From Escallonia rubra (taxonomy: Eukaryota; Streptophyta; Magnoliopsida; Escalloniales; Escalloniaceae): a DNA stretch of 64,000 bases. Position numbers and translations under genes: made by a program. A model generated the notes under the pieces. The model worked only from the letters and a program-made list of their open reading frames with translations, made no database searches and was not told the DNA's origin. The stretch is taken from contig JAVXUO010001093.1 in the NCBI GenBank assembly GCA_033065855.1, positions 372,001 to 436,000 of the forward strand, read 5' to 3'. Position 1 is the first letter of the stretch. The number at the start of each line of letters is the position of its first letter. Positions 24,850 to 37,267 of this stretch are shown piece after piece.

Positions 24850-26652
24850 AATAGGCGATTTCGTGCGGGTTATGAAGCTTGGTATAATTGACCTACCCTA
24901 ATGTTTACTTCGACCACTCTTTCCAAAATACGTAATGGTTCCATCTTTAGCTAGTTTATATTATATATTCGGTCGACCTCGAACGAGCTCGAGCATGATA
25001 TGGTTATTTGCGTATCGAGGGTTGAGCGGCGCTCGTGGTTTACCTCATGAACCTTATGACTTGTGATAAGGATTTATTTTCCTTCAGGAACAGATTTTCA
25101 CCCCCTTTTGGCATATAAAAATGCATGCCAGTAATGGTTTTTAATCTATTAGCGACGAATGAGAGGTGAAATAGCGTATTGGGAGGTGGATATAGTCTCT
25201 CCATTATTTCGCTTGAATATAGTGTCATGGTGATTATCTTTGGGAAGGTCTATGTCCACTTGTATTGGTCACGAAAAGATTTATAGATTATCGTTCATGC
25301 ACTTTTAAGCAACAAAAAGAGAATGTAGAACAACATATAAAGTGTGACAATAGACGCTCTCATTATCATTTTGAAGAACTAAATTAAATTGAATTCGATT
25401 TTAGTATATAATACTAACTAAGTGAGTTCCGCTACTTATGGAGAGTCAATATCACAAGGGATATGGATTGTTAAATTTTTTTGCCGCTGTTGTTATTTCT
25501 TCTTGCGGCACAATTGGACACTTTTAATTTGGTCGCAAAAAAAATCTTTTGTGACTCAAGACTAATCAAAAGCTTAAGCTTTATGTCATTTTAGACTTAA
25601 AGATGGCGGTGTTAAGTTATCTAAACTCTTAAAGCTTGTTGAGAGACAATGCAAGATACACCACTACGTACCAGAGTGTCCAATGAAGCGTGAAGAACAA
25701 AATTCAAGAGCTAGCAAAACCAAAAGTTTGATATCATGCTAAGCTAATAGTCATTCTAAACTTTAAGTAATAGAGAATGAGTTTAATAACGTTCACCGTA
25801 TCGCCACATGATACAAAAGAGGTAAATATATGCTATAGATCCTCTTGGAGAGATTTACAGGCCTTTTTTTTTTAAGCACCCCTTCGTGCTTGCTCTCATC
25901 TTGTATATATCTCCCATAGACCATAGTTGTCAATTCTCAAACATAAGTTACTGCACGAAAATGGGAAAGTGAATCTGGGAATTTCTGCGGGACATCTGGA
26001 AACAGCAACCCTCTGCGGTGTTATGAGCGCAGCTGACAAGCGAAATTTTGTTTCTTTGCGTGAGACGGAGGCTTTAGCTTTGTCGTCTTCTTCCTCATGA
26101 ATGTCTCCTCATGACTGGTGTTGCATGCAGATTATGCCAAGACATTTGCTTGTTCCAAGTTCCTACTTCAACTTTTAGGGATCTACCAAGAGATGACTTC
26201 CCATCTTTCTGTGACATACAAAGCTCCTCCTGTTCATCCACATTATGGTTTTTGGTCATCGATGCTCGGTTTACCATGTCACGTCATTTTGTGGAGCAAA
26301 TTTTCGGTGTAACGGTAATAGACATGACATGTTGTTATTGGCAGGTTTGATATTTCGAGATGAAAGTATTTACAATTAGAGGGTCAATGTTTTGTTATTC
26401 AGTCACATTGATTTTTTTTTCTTTTCTGAATTCGATTAAGTTTTACAAGTAACATTAATTAGGTCTTAGATTAGAGCTGCACCAACGCTTAGGCGAACGG
26501 ATAAATTCACACTGCATTGCGCATGATCATTTATTCCTTTACTCTCAAAGTAAATTGCAAACATCCAAAATCGGAACTTTATGGCGTTGTTTGTTGACCC
26601 TTTGCATTACATCGAAGGAATATCCATCACAATTTAGTGCTTTTAAAAAACA
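24850..26652. other. Intergenic DNA upstream of KCS copy C
   Basis: AT-rich DNA in which I recognise no gene, repeat family or RNA. The overlapping short frames at 26095-26350 have no domain signature. Confidence 0.4.
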
Positions 26653-26679
26653 CTAGTAAGGATCACGTGCTTTGCACGT
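26653..26679 (-). other. Helitron 3' terminus: CTAG plus hairpin
   Basis: ACGTGC at 26665-26670 pairs with GCACGT at 26674-26679 across a 3-nt loop. The terminal CTAG is 8 bases away at 26653-26656. The host A on the plus strand is at 26652. Confidence 0.8.
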
Positions 26680-27600
26680 TATATACTAATTTGAAATAAA
26701 ATATTTTGAACCTTGGTGAAAAATACAATTGAAATTAATCAATATGACTATTATAATTAAACTATAATAATAAATCAGTTGTTAACTGCTAATCAAATAC
26801 TCGAAATATGAAAAGTTAATTAAACATGGTCTTACTTTCAAACCCGAATTTTTTACACCAATTATCACCAATATTTTTTTACTATTTATCATACTTATTT
26901 CTTTCGTCACATCAAATTACCGTTAAAGAGAATCCTGACTGTTTCATATTGTACCTTGTTATCAAAGGCACACTGATATTGTAATTAGTCTTAAACATGT
27001 TCTACAAATATCTAACTCTCACGAAATACTACAAGATTGATTGTACAGTAATAAAAGTAAAAAAAAATGTTTAGAGATAATTTTCTGTAATATGTTTTGA
27101 TGGCATATATATAAGTCTAGGAAGTGAAATTAAGAAGAAGTTTGAATTATAGTAAAGTGATATTAACAAAAGTTCAAAAATTAACCTGAAAAGGATTATC
27201 GAAAGTAAAGTGTCTAACGTGAAGAAGTTATGACTATAACAAAGTTTGTAAAACGAAATGCCTTCGGAGTTTAAATGTTACATCTTTAAAACCAAGAATC
27301 AAGCGAACTTAAGAGATTTAAGTAGGACACATATAAAAACTTAACTACTTAGGCAACAAATTTAGTAGTCATAACTTTCAATGATCTTTCCAAAGTTTTT
27401 CTATCTTTACTTTTATAGTTTTGACACTTTTTTCCTGCAAGGAGCACCACTAAAGTTTAAAATATCATCACTTAGGATTTTTAGTATCATTAAGTATCCA
27501 TTTTGTTTCTTTCTGTACAATGATGGCCATTTCTTGTAGCGATGATTATTCAGGGTATATCTTCCAATTTATTTGCTTTTGGTAATGATCTAGTCTATTA

Positions 27601-27894
27601 CTCTCTCTGTCCTAAAAAAAATTATCATATTTCATTTTTAGGCTATCCAAAAAAATTGATCAGTTTCTAAGTTAAGAAAGATTTTTTAGGTGTTTTTACA
27701 TGTTTACCCTTTTGTACACATTTTGTTATTTGACTTCTCTCTCCACATTTAATCCTCCATCAACACACTTCCCTCTACTTAACCACTTTCTTCCACCCCC
27801 CCTCCTCTCGGGATAGAATGTGAAACTTATATAGTAAGACTCATATCCTAAATAATGCAGTCAAATATGATTAAATAATTTGGGACGAATGGAG
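27601..27894. mobile_element. Stowaway (Tc1/mariner-type) MITE nested in the Helitron
   Basis: The termini CTCTCTCTGTCCTAAAAAAA and, in inverse, TTTGGGACGAATGGAG are the CTCCCTCCGTCCC-type Stowaway ends. TA flanks both sides (27599-27600 and 27895-27896), as expected for this superfamily. The length is 294 bp and it is non-coding. Confidence 0.85.
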
Positions 27895-28648
27895 TATAAT
27901 TTTCATGCATCTCTTATTTTAAGATTAAAATACATAGCAAGTCTTTTTTCAACTTTTTCTATTTTAAGTTCCAACGTTCGAGTACAATTTGTCTAAAACT
28001 ATGCTTAATCTTAACTGTACTTTCTTTTTTCTACTTTTCAATTAAAAAATCTATAGTGTACTCTAAATGTCTCTAGATAGTGTACTCTAAAACTCTCTTT
28101 CATTTTTATCTAGCACGACCGTGTTCATCTTAGTAGTATAATAAGGACTTTTATTTTTAACACAAACTTATATGATAATACCAAACCTACTCATCTAAAA
28201 AGTCTATATTTTTTTTTGGTAAAAAAAAAAAGTCTATATACATGTGTGCATGTGTATGTCCATTTGAAATCTATACCGCGAAATAAATGTGTGAAATTGA
28301 TATCAGATAATGGTAATAAACTAAATAATTTCAATAATGTTTACTAATAAAGACATGTATCATCAAAATAAAAAGGAAAAAAATATTACCCATGACATAA
28401 GGTTTTGGGAGTTAAGAAAATTATAGGCTTAATTGCACCTATGACCTCGAAGTTAGGGTAAAATTACATGCGTATCCATTATGTGGAATAATAGCACTCA
28501 TGTCCATTGAACAAACGAAAATATTGAAAAATGAAAAGACCAGAATGCCCATCACATATGAACACAAATTTTCAAATGTCATTCCAATTGTCCATCCATC
28601 TCCTCATACAGCCCCACCACCATCACCCATTTACTCTTCTTTGGCTTC

Positions 28649-28683
28649 AACACACACACACGCGCGCGCACACACACACACAA
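28649..28683. repeat. (AC)n-(GC)n-(AC)n microsatellite
   Basis: A compound dinucleotide run with an ACGCGCGCGC core inside an otherwise AT-rich Helitron interior. Confidence 0.85.
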
Positions 28684-29543
28684 ATCCCCACAATCAGCCA
28701 CAATCACGTCCCTCCATTATCGTGTTCTTCAGCTTTCTCACATTTCTTCAGCCTTCTCACCCCAAAAGTGAACAGAGTCTTAGCATCATATTTATAAGAA
28801 TGGGTTAGGTCCACTCCCACATTTTTGTTACTAAAAAATACATTAGTAAACTTTTAACCTCTTTAACAGTAAATTATTTATATTGAGCCAAAAAATTGTC
28901 GTTTAGTCTCACATTCTTAAAAGTAAAAAGATACACTTAATTGTTGTAAACCTTTTATTTCTAAAAAAGGTATTTTTAATGAAAAAATGTTTAGCCATTT
29001 TAATCCATTGAGATTATTTTATACGCTGGAACCAAATCTTTATCCGTTTTGGTTATATTCATAATCTTTTGTCACTAAAAGATGCATTAATGAAGCTTTT
29101 TAGCTTCAAAATGTTTAAAGTCAGTCAAATGGTAGTAATTTAGCCTCACCTTTTAAAAAGAAGAAATATTTAGAAAACTTTTAAACTTGAAAAGAATAGT
29201 TTAAGAAATAAAAAACAGTTATTTAATCTCTTCCGTATCAAAACTTGAAGAGTTTTTAAGGTCAAAAAAAATATTAATCATTGAGCCAAAATAAATTGGA
29301 GTCTTTATCAATTGGATTTCATCTAATCTTATCACTTATAAGAGTGAAATATACGTTAACAATAGCTATATGAATAAGATATAATAATGTAAATATATTA
29401 TATCTCGGGACACAGTAGATCATAGAAAGACAATAACCATATGAATGATATGTGGTCATGCATATAAGGGTATTCCAATAACTCTAATACGAATATAGAA
29501 TTATGTACTTGCCACGAACCGAAGCTATAATGATATAGTGATT

Positions 29544-31050
29544 CATATGCATTTAAAATTTCTAAAGCTCCACTTTTATGATAACTTTCTTACACAAATA
29601 TGTGTCTGCAATTGAAATTTAGAATTAAACTTCAGTTATATAATAGTTTTAATGTACGAATATGTTTGCATTGAAATACATATACATGCAAAATTATAGA
29701 AATTTGTAACATACACATCAACATACAATTATGTTATACAAAATAAAAAAAGGATTGAAGTTTCTGACAAAATATTCAATGTAGTGTAAGTAGATTATGT
29801 TTATTCTTAAAAGTTATGGAAAACACTTTCTCTGCAAGTTGTAGTAGCTCAGAGGTATTTAACTCATTAATCGAAATTGATGGAGAAGGTTTAGTAGCTT
29901 TGAGGTATTTAGCTTTAACGTGAATGGACGTTGAAGATTTTGATAAAAAAAAACGGTAATCAAAGAACATACATGAGTTCAAGGGTGATTTTATATATTT
30001 TCATAAAAAAAAATTCTTTTTTTACTAAAAGACAAAACAACTTTAACTAAAGCATAGATTCCTATAAGGGTATTCTAAGGAAAGATGCTTGATATCCTAA
30101 AAGAAGTCAAATACACCCTTATTTTCTTTTAACAAAACTCTAATTCAAAATTAGTATTTGATGGGAAAAAAGATTTTAGTAAAAAACACCCGTAATCAAC
30201 ACTAATTTTGGATGAAGACTTCAGTTTAAAAATTGCATCTTAAAAAAAAATAGCCATTTAACTTTATTTAGGATTACATATGCATTTAAAAAAATCCTAG
30301 AAAAACTCTAGTTTTGATATAGCTTCCTTACACCCATATGTGGTATTCAAAATTTAGAATTAAACTTTAGGTTTACGATAGTTTCAATGTACTAATATGT
30401 TTGTATTAAAATCTATATACATGCAGAATAAATCAAATGTGTAGCATACGCATCAACATACAATTATGAAATAAAAATTTTAAAATGATTGAGATTCTGA
30501 CAAAATATTCAATTTAGTTTAGGTATATATCATTTCTCAAAAAAGGCTATAGAAAACTCTACAAGTTATTTTCTTTAATCAAATATGACGAAGAACATGT
30601 AATAACTCTAAGGTAATTTAGCTTTAACGTGAATGGAGTCAGTAGAGTTTGATAGGAATTTTTTCAATAATTAGAGAGCATGCATGAGTTCAAGGGTGAT
30701 TTTATAGAATTTTCATAAGATTTTTTTGTTTTTTTTTAAATGAAAGTCAAAACAACTCTTTACTCTAACAAAAGCATATATTCCAATAAAGATATTTTAA
30801 TGAAAGAGACTTATTACCATATAAGAAGTCAAAAACACCCTTATTTTTTAGTCACACTCTTATTAAAAAAAGGTATTTAATAAAAAAAAGTTTTAAATCA
30901 AAAGTCAAAGTAATCCTTAATTCTAATCAAAACATATATCCAATAAATATATTTTAAGGAAATAGGCTTTATATCCAATGAGAAGTCAAAAATACCCTCG
31001 TTTTTAAATAAAACTCTAATTTAAAAAGGGTTTAATGGAAAAAATGTTAT
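29544..31050. repeat. Degenerate tandem array, unit about 720-733 bp, inside the Helitron
   Basis: Ordered anchors recur. CATATGCATTTA is at 29544 and 30277, AAATATTCAAT at 29770 and 30503, CATGAGTTCAAGGGTGATTT at 29972 and 30683, and AAGAAGTCAA at 30101 and about 30823. A third, partial unit repeats the last block from about 30905 (AGAAGTCAAA at 30981). The units are diverged and carry no long open frame. Confidence 0.8.
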
Positions 31051-31274
31051 AGGTCAAAAACATCTTTACTCACCCCTAATCTTTTATGGAAATATCAATT
31101 AAAAAGGGTACTTTAAGGAAAGAAAAGATTAGTCATTTAAGCTCATACATGCTTTTATATATGTATAGATGAAGCAATTATCATAGCAAATTGAAACTCT
31201 GCAACATAGTTGCAATGGTGAATGATTATATTTTGGCAGAAGTTGCAACAGCTGTGGTAATATAGATATACTTC

Positions 31275-31576
31275 GGGTCTGTTTGAAATCACTTACAATT
31301 TTAATTTTCAGTTTTCAAAAAAATAAAAAAACCAAAACCAGTGTAGTTTTTTATTTTTTACAAAAACAATCGGGTGTTTGATTACCCAATTTTTATTTTG
31401 AGTTTTTTCTTTGGTGATGGTTGGGGGGGGGGGTGGGTTATGGTAGTGGTCTCAAAACAAAAACAAAAACTTGAAATACAAAACTTCAAAATGGAAGTTT
31501 TAAAAAACGGCCCTATTTTAAAAACTGATTTTCAAAATTGAAGAAGAAAAAAATTAAAATTATGTGTCAAACGCGT
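31275..31576. mobile_element. Small TIR element (MITE), superfamily uncertain
   Basis: The left end GTCTGTTTGAAATCACTTAC and the inverse of the right end (GCGTTTGACACATAATTTTA) are similar. They continue into matching A/T-rich arms with a FCAGTTTT-like pattern (TTTTCAGTTTT left, inverse AAAATCAGTTTT right). The centre carries a G-run (about 31423-31432). It is non-coding and lies directly next to the Helitron end. Confidence 0.5.
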
Positions 31577-31662
31577 TTTTTTCTCTAGTTTATAAAATTG
31601 AAGAAAAAACTGGAAACTTAAATATTATGAAAGGCTACCTACGTTTAGGTAGTACACTTTGT

Positions 31663-31830
31663 TTGGCAGAAGAAATTTCTCTGTCATTCCAAAGTATTGG
31701 TGATTATTTACCTTTTACTTGTGAGCATTTTCATTCCCTTAACTTGGCAGAAGAAATTTCTGTGTCATTCATTCCCAAGCAGTGGTGATTAGTTTTTACC
31801 TTTTACTCTTGAGCATTTAATTCCCTTAAC
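31663..31830. repeat. Two-unit direct tandem duplication (81 and 87 bp)
   Basis: Both units begin TTGGCAGAAGAAATTTCT and end ATTCCCTTAAC. Unit 1 is 31663-31743 and unit 2 is 31744-31830, with a few small indels between them. Confidence 0.85.
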
Positions 31831-32048
31831 AAGTGGTCAGATATGTCGGCATATATAGCTTCCAACTGGGAACAAGATGACAACTTGATCTTATCTTGAT
31901 ATAAATGAACTGTGGTTGGTCACAAATAGTCTCTCCTTGACTTGATTTTCCAATTTGGCTCTTTGAACTCTTTATTCAAGAAAAGTATGATAATGTGGGA
32001 ACATCAACCTTCTTACAAGTATAATCTTATAGACTGACGATTCATTCG

Positions 32049-32054
<6 letters not shown>

Positions 32055-32083
<29 letters not shown>
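32055..32083. repeat. (TA)14 microsatellite
   Basis: An uninterrupted TA run. A second shorter TA run occurs at about 32222-32240, on the other side of the foldback sequence. Confidence 0.9.
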
Positions 32084-32086
<3 letters not shown>

Positions 32087-32145
32087 CTACTCCTAGCGTT
32101 GACAATTTAACCCAAGTTGTCAGATCGCAAGCATGGGTGGCTATT

Positions 32146-32208
32146 TTTTTCGTCGTCCGCTACATTATGTAGCGGATGACGAAAAACCGTCCGCTACTAG
32201 CGCTAGTA
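32146..32208. repeat. Two adjacent palindromes (foldback DNA)
   Basis: Bases 32146-32186 form a 20-bp stem around a single central base with one G-T wobble (CCGCTACAT pairs with ATGTAGCGG). Directly after it, TACTAGCGCTAGTA at 32195-32208 is a perfect 14-bp palindrome. The CCGCTA/TAGCGG and AGCGCT text resembles subterminal repeats of plant CACTA (En/Spm) elements, but no CACTA terminus or target duplication was found. Confidence 0.7.
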
Positions 32209-32605
32209 ATGGGTCACGACCATATATATATATATATATTTGCTTGCAACTCTTTGTATATCGATACTTAATAGTCGCTAAATATTTTTAATAACTTTGC
32301 TATTAACAACAATTAATCATAACTATATTGGAGACTATAGTTACCTTCTTACGATACGAATAGATGCAAAAAAAAAATCTCCGGCTACATATTGTTGCTC
32401 TCTTATTCGATAACGGGATGGTGTTGCTGTGGTCGATGAAATTCCACGTCATGCTTCTCAACTACAAACGGCTTAGCCATGATGATCGGCAACCATCCGA
32501 CGTCTACTTTGGCGCAATTATTCTTTATAATTAGCTAGTGGGAAATGGATAGTAGGTCACAAGGCTGATGACAGGTGAGTTATGAAATGAAACCGAAGCA
32601 GCCTT

Positions 32606-32608
<3 letters not shown>

Positions 32609-32654
<46 letters not shown>
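32609..32654. repeat. (CT)14(CA)9 compound microsatellite
   Basis: CT units at 32609-32636 run straight into CA units at 32637-32654. Confidence 0.9.
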
Positions 32655-32784
32655 ACTATATAAAAGAGAGTCCAAGTATTCGGGCAAAAGATTTAGACAG
32701 ATTGATGCAGAGAAAACAAATAAAACTATGACCATCTCTTCTTAAATGCTTGTAACTTCTGACCAGCACCCTCTTAACTAAGGG

Positions 32785-33491
32785 CAGGGGTAAGCACAGT
32801 TCAATTGAGTTCGGTTAGGGGTCAAACTATAAATCAAACCATTATTCATCGGTTTGAAAAATTATGAACCGAACCGAATCAAATATCATGAGTTTGGACG
32901 GTGCGGTTTAGTTAGTTTAAACGGTTCGATTTAGTCGATTTGGATCTGTTTGTGCTTATTTAAAGACGTTGTTCTTTTGCACACTATTATTTGATCTAAA
33001 TAATGTTAAAGTTTCTTAATTGCACATAATCTTGTTACATTCGATATACAAGTGCTCGTGCTAACATAAATTATAAGTGTCATTCTAGATGTATGTTAAA
33101 ATAAAAACTCAAGTATGTCTTTTATCAATTATGTATAAGAAATAATGAGTAAAATAAGAAGAGATATTAGTCACTAAAATTTTGTGTTATAATTGCTTTA
33201 TTATTTTCTTTTCTTTTAACTTTAAATGTTTTGTTTATTTGAATTTGCTTAGTACCATGTATGTGAAAATTATCGATGAATGTTACTAAAAGTAATTAAA
33301 GTATCATAGGTATATTTAATACGGTTTATGATCAGTTTAAAAAATATGAACTGCGAAACTTTCTAAGGTCGATTTGAAAAATATGAAACTAAACCGTTAA
33401 GACTTTTGAACGGTTTGAATTAGATCGATTTGATTTGATTTGATTGGTTTGAACTGTTAAATCGATTTGAACAGTTTGATATTCACCCCAG
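32785..33491. mobile_element. Possible hAT-like non-autonomous element
   Basis: The segment is bounded by CAGGGGTAAGCAC and, in inverse, CTGGGGTGAATATC. Its arms are filled with CGGTTTGAA/GAACCGAACCGAA-type text in opposite orientations, as in common plant MITEs. An 8-bp target duplication is not visible, so the boundaries are tentative. Confidence 0.45.
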
Positions 33492-36400
33492 CTCTGACGG
33501 CGAGCTCCTACTGGCGAGTGCACGTCAAGCTCCATAGCTGGGGAAAAGGCCTAGGAGTTTTGGTAGGACATTGGGGCCTAATGCTCTCAAGCCAGCTCGA
33601 GTTAGGCAATGTAGACAAGGAATTATATCCCACACGAAACCCACCCACTTTGCTTATCTCACTTTCTTTCTTGTACTAATCAACTTCAAAGCATGTTTAG
33701 ACTGGAATGTCAGCCTTACTCATCCTTAATCCTGCCTGTGGTTTAACAACAAAAGCCCCCCCAACCCAACTTTTTTGTTCATAAAGAGTAAGGTGGTAAC
33801 TAAAGATTTGCTTAAGAGTGCCAAGTTTATCTAGAGCTGCAAGTTTCCTTTTTTAAACTTGTTTCAGTAAACCAAACACAAGTAGTTCAACGTCTAGAAG
33901 TTAATGTCTTTGAATTTCTACAAAAGAAGTTAAAATTTTGGGTGTTGAAAAGACAAAAGTTTTAAGAATGACTGACATGATGATTATTTTACACGATACG
34001 TGTCTTGACTGACGTATTGCATGATGTGTCACTCCCTCCTTTAATTTCAGAATTCATTCTTTTTTATGCTTATCTTTTTTTGATTTATCGCTCTTACGTT
34101 ACGAAAAATCGAAAGATGAAATGAGCGAAATCATAAAAAAGCAATTTCTACCATGTTCCTGGACAAAAAAGAGAGGCTACATTATAGCAAGCTGAGAATG
34201 TACGTAGCAGTGCGCGTATTTTTGGTACATGAAAAAGAAAGAAGCCAAGGAATGCTGACAACAGTTTGGTTGAGCAATAAATGGACCATACACTTCTCTG
34301 AGATGGCTACCTTCAGTACTTTGTCAAAAGGAAGCTTATCTACACCTTAAATTGGATGGCTAACTTGCATTAATCTGCGCTACCATGTAGAAAGAGATGG
34401 GAAAATAACACTATGCAGGACGCCTACAACGCGAAAAAGACACATGAACCTATATTTGGAGGCGAATTGAATGGAAAACTAGCACGTATTTGGCCTCAGT
34501 ACCTTACGATAATCATGGGAAACATGGTTTATTTCGAGTATGCAATATTGTGGAGACGAGTGTGCTAAGAACGTCCAGTACTAAATAGGGTAGATAGAGT
34601 TCATTGCAAGTGTAGGATTTCACAGAGGCAAGTAGGTTTTATTTACTACTAGCAATAAAATTGTAAGGACAAAGTTTCTTTATCACATGCATGTATCTTC
34701 GGAGCACCATAAGTTGACTATTCCTTGGAAAATGATGGGACTTTTTGTGCTGGGTGGCCTGCTCAACTAATGCATTTATACTGAAATTGAAGGGGGTCAC
34801 TGAGCAAGTCATCTTCGAACAAGCATGTGGGAAGGTCCTCGCCAGTAGGCGGACTGTTGCATGCTCAATTACTACTGCACAGCGCTCCAATGAGCAGAGG
34901 GCCGGCTCGACTCATTTGTCTGGCTTGTTAATGTTTATAAAAGTGAATCATCGTGATCAGCTGATTTAACAATGAAGCCCGCTCAAAGCTTTTGTTTGAA
35001 CTCGACTCGTTTAACTTACAATCTTTCCAAAAGGGAAATGGGGAGCAGATGTTAGTTTCAGAACTTCAGTACTTAGATGGGACTGTTTGGGTACATTTAG
35101 TGTCATCTTTTACTATACCTAACGTCCACTATTAAGCGAAGGTTCGGAACGTGCATAATTTCATATGTTGAAGTCTCATTTTGGCTATTGGAAAATAACT
35201 ATCATCGAGTATTAATCAAAGCATGTGGAATGTGCAGAATTTCACTTGTGCAAGTCTCGTTTTCGCTATTGGCAAATAACTATCGTCGACTACTAAACAA
35301 AGGGTGCGGAATGTGCAGAATTTTCATATGTGCAAGTCTCGTTTTGGCCACTGTCGTAGCCTTTAAAGATTTTGTGGTCGAACTTCCTAAACTGCGGCTT
35401 CATTTTTTTCACTTATCGATCCTAATGCACTCTCTCATTAGTTTCTCCATCAACCAAGTTGATAAAGCCGACCATTTCACTTTCATTAACTCGCCTATGT
35501 CCATCAAAGAGAGTTCAGAAAGAGGATTGAGGACGCTTTTGAAGAGTCAAAAACTGGTGTAACTCACTATGGAATAGGTAAAGCAATTTTAGAGGAAACT
35601 AACAGTAAACAATATATGGGAACAAGTATGTTAACAACCTCAGATAACAATATGGGAGCCAGTGTAATAGTTTTGATAAGTTTTTGTTAAGATCTTTGGA
35701 GACAATGCCGGCTCCTCAAGTATGCCGAAGGCAGAGCAAACTTAACACACGAAGGTGTACCTCAGCTTGCAAGTTTAATAAGGTAAATGCTACTCAATCA
35801 GGCAAACGTTTCACACGGATGTCACATCGTTTCACTTTAACCACGTTCAGTTCCTATAGGTTGCTAGTGTGTCTAGAAGTGTTCAAAAGCTGGACAAGGA
35901 AGTTCGAGTTTTGTACCTTCCAAATTTCCTGCATACGCTAACAAACCGGTTTCTAATGACTTTCGGTATAGAGTTAGCTTCTGCATATGCCTCAACCATG
36001 CATGTGTTTCTACAAGTTTTGCAATCTATACTGAAAGCCGCTATGGCTACCCCACTACGTTACAAAGTTTCTTTCATGTGTCTGTGCATGCCTGTATCAT
36101 TTCCTGGAAGTCGAGTTCTTGCTAGTTCAGTTTCCAGATGCCTTAGACATAAAAGAAGCTTTAGTCCAACTACTTGGGGGCTGCACTCAAGCTGTAGTTA
36201 GATGAGGCATTTTTCGGAGGGACATCTAATAAATTCATTCTTGCCATTGCCAATTCAGAACAATATTTCTGTTCAATAGACTAGTGTTCTGCCTTCAACA
36301 AAAGATGAAGTAGCTAATCCACAATTCTAATGTTTAGGCAGCCAAGTAGAATAAGTTCTTTGACTCTACGTCTCCCCAGCCACCTGAAGATGCATTAAGA

Positions 36401-37267
36401 AAGATGAAGAGTTTGCCAGAAAAATCACCATATTTTGATATTTATGAACTACCAGGCTTGCAAGCTTTGAGTTTCACGGCAGCCACACTTCTACTAGGCC
36501 GCCCCTAACCTAACTGTACCTTGGTGCCTTCTTAGCTCTATCCCCTTCTATGACACAAGATCGAGCAATGGACTTTGATGCAAATATTCGGTTTACCAGA
36601 GACACAAAGTAAAACATGCCATGACATCCTTGTAGGTGCCTCAGCTTACGAGAATAGAGCATTCGTATACCGACTAAGCCATATTCAATGACGATATCAT
36701 TCTTTGGCGGCACCCACTCTAGCATAACTGGACCAGTTGTCCCCTTGATAGCTCCATTCTTTAATAACTCGAGCTTAAGAAATCGAGTTGGTTTTGTTAC
36801 TAAACGTTATGTCCTAATTGGTTGCCCAAAGACACAAAAATGTTGTATTTAAGGGTCTGACTAATAGTTCATAGTATCTAATCTGATCTGAGAATCTCAA
36901 GGAAGGATAAAGGGGAATGCATGCCTTCTCAATATTTTCTTTAACTTCTTTAATGATAAATACATGAAATTAAGCATGCATATCCAGTAAAACGATGTCG
37001 TGCATTTGAAAGAAAAAACTAAGCATTGTCTCAAACTTTCCGTTGATCGTATAATGGCCCTCCAAATAGGCTTTAAACTAGCTAAATTTTCCTTCTAAAA
37101 ATAGGTTACATTGTCTAACCAGCAGAAGGTATAATCATCAATTAGTAGTAGTCATATTCCAACACCGAACAGTAGGGAAAAACATTGGGTAAGGTTTACA
37201 CATGGAGGTAATGTACCTGATGCATTGGAGCGTCAACAACGAATTCAAATAAAGTGATCAGAGGAAA
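33492..37267. other. Intergenic DNA without a supported gene
   Basis: Apart from the tandem repeat at 35177-35339, I recognise nothing. Frames at 34153-34350, 35188-35562, 35684-36201 and (minus) 36510-36725 have no domain I know, no visible partner exons and no consistent splice frame. The PUB gene 3' UTR should occupy some bases just below 37268. Confidence 0.4.
35177..35339. repeat. Tandem repeat, unit about 82 bp
   Basis: Units at 35177-35257 and 35258-35339 share GGCTATTGG/CGCTATTGG, AATAACTATC, GGAATGTGCAGAATTT and GTGCAAGTCT. A partial unit precedes (about 35124-35176, ending TTGAAGTCT) and another fragment follows (35340-35357). Confidence 0.85.

Larger units (their letters stand above)
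26653..31169 (-). mobile_element. Non-autonomous Helitron, 4.5 kb
   Basis: Read on the minus strand, the element begins at 31169 with TCTATACATATATAAAAGC. It ends at 26653 with a 6-bp-stem hairpin (ACGTGC, AAA, GCACGT), an 8-nt spacer and CTAG. The flanking host bases on that strand are A at the 5' end and T at the 3' end. This is the plant Helitron signature: TC start, subterminal hairpin, CTRR end, insertion between A and T, no target duplication. The interior is AT-rich and encodes no Rep/helicase. It contains a Stowaway MITE and a long degenerate repeat array. Confidence 0.8.

Noticed and set aside
26111-26350. 79-codon frame as a gene
   Set aside because: No domain, overlapping frames in several phases, and no recognisable exon partner.
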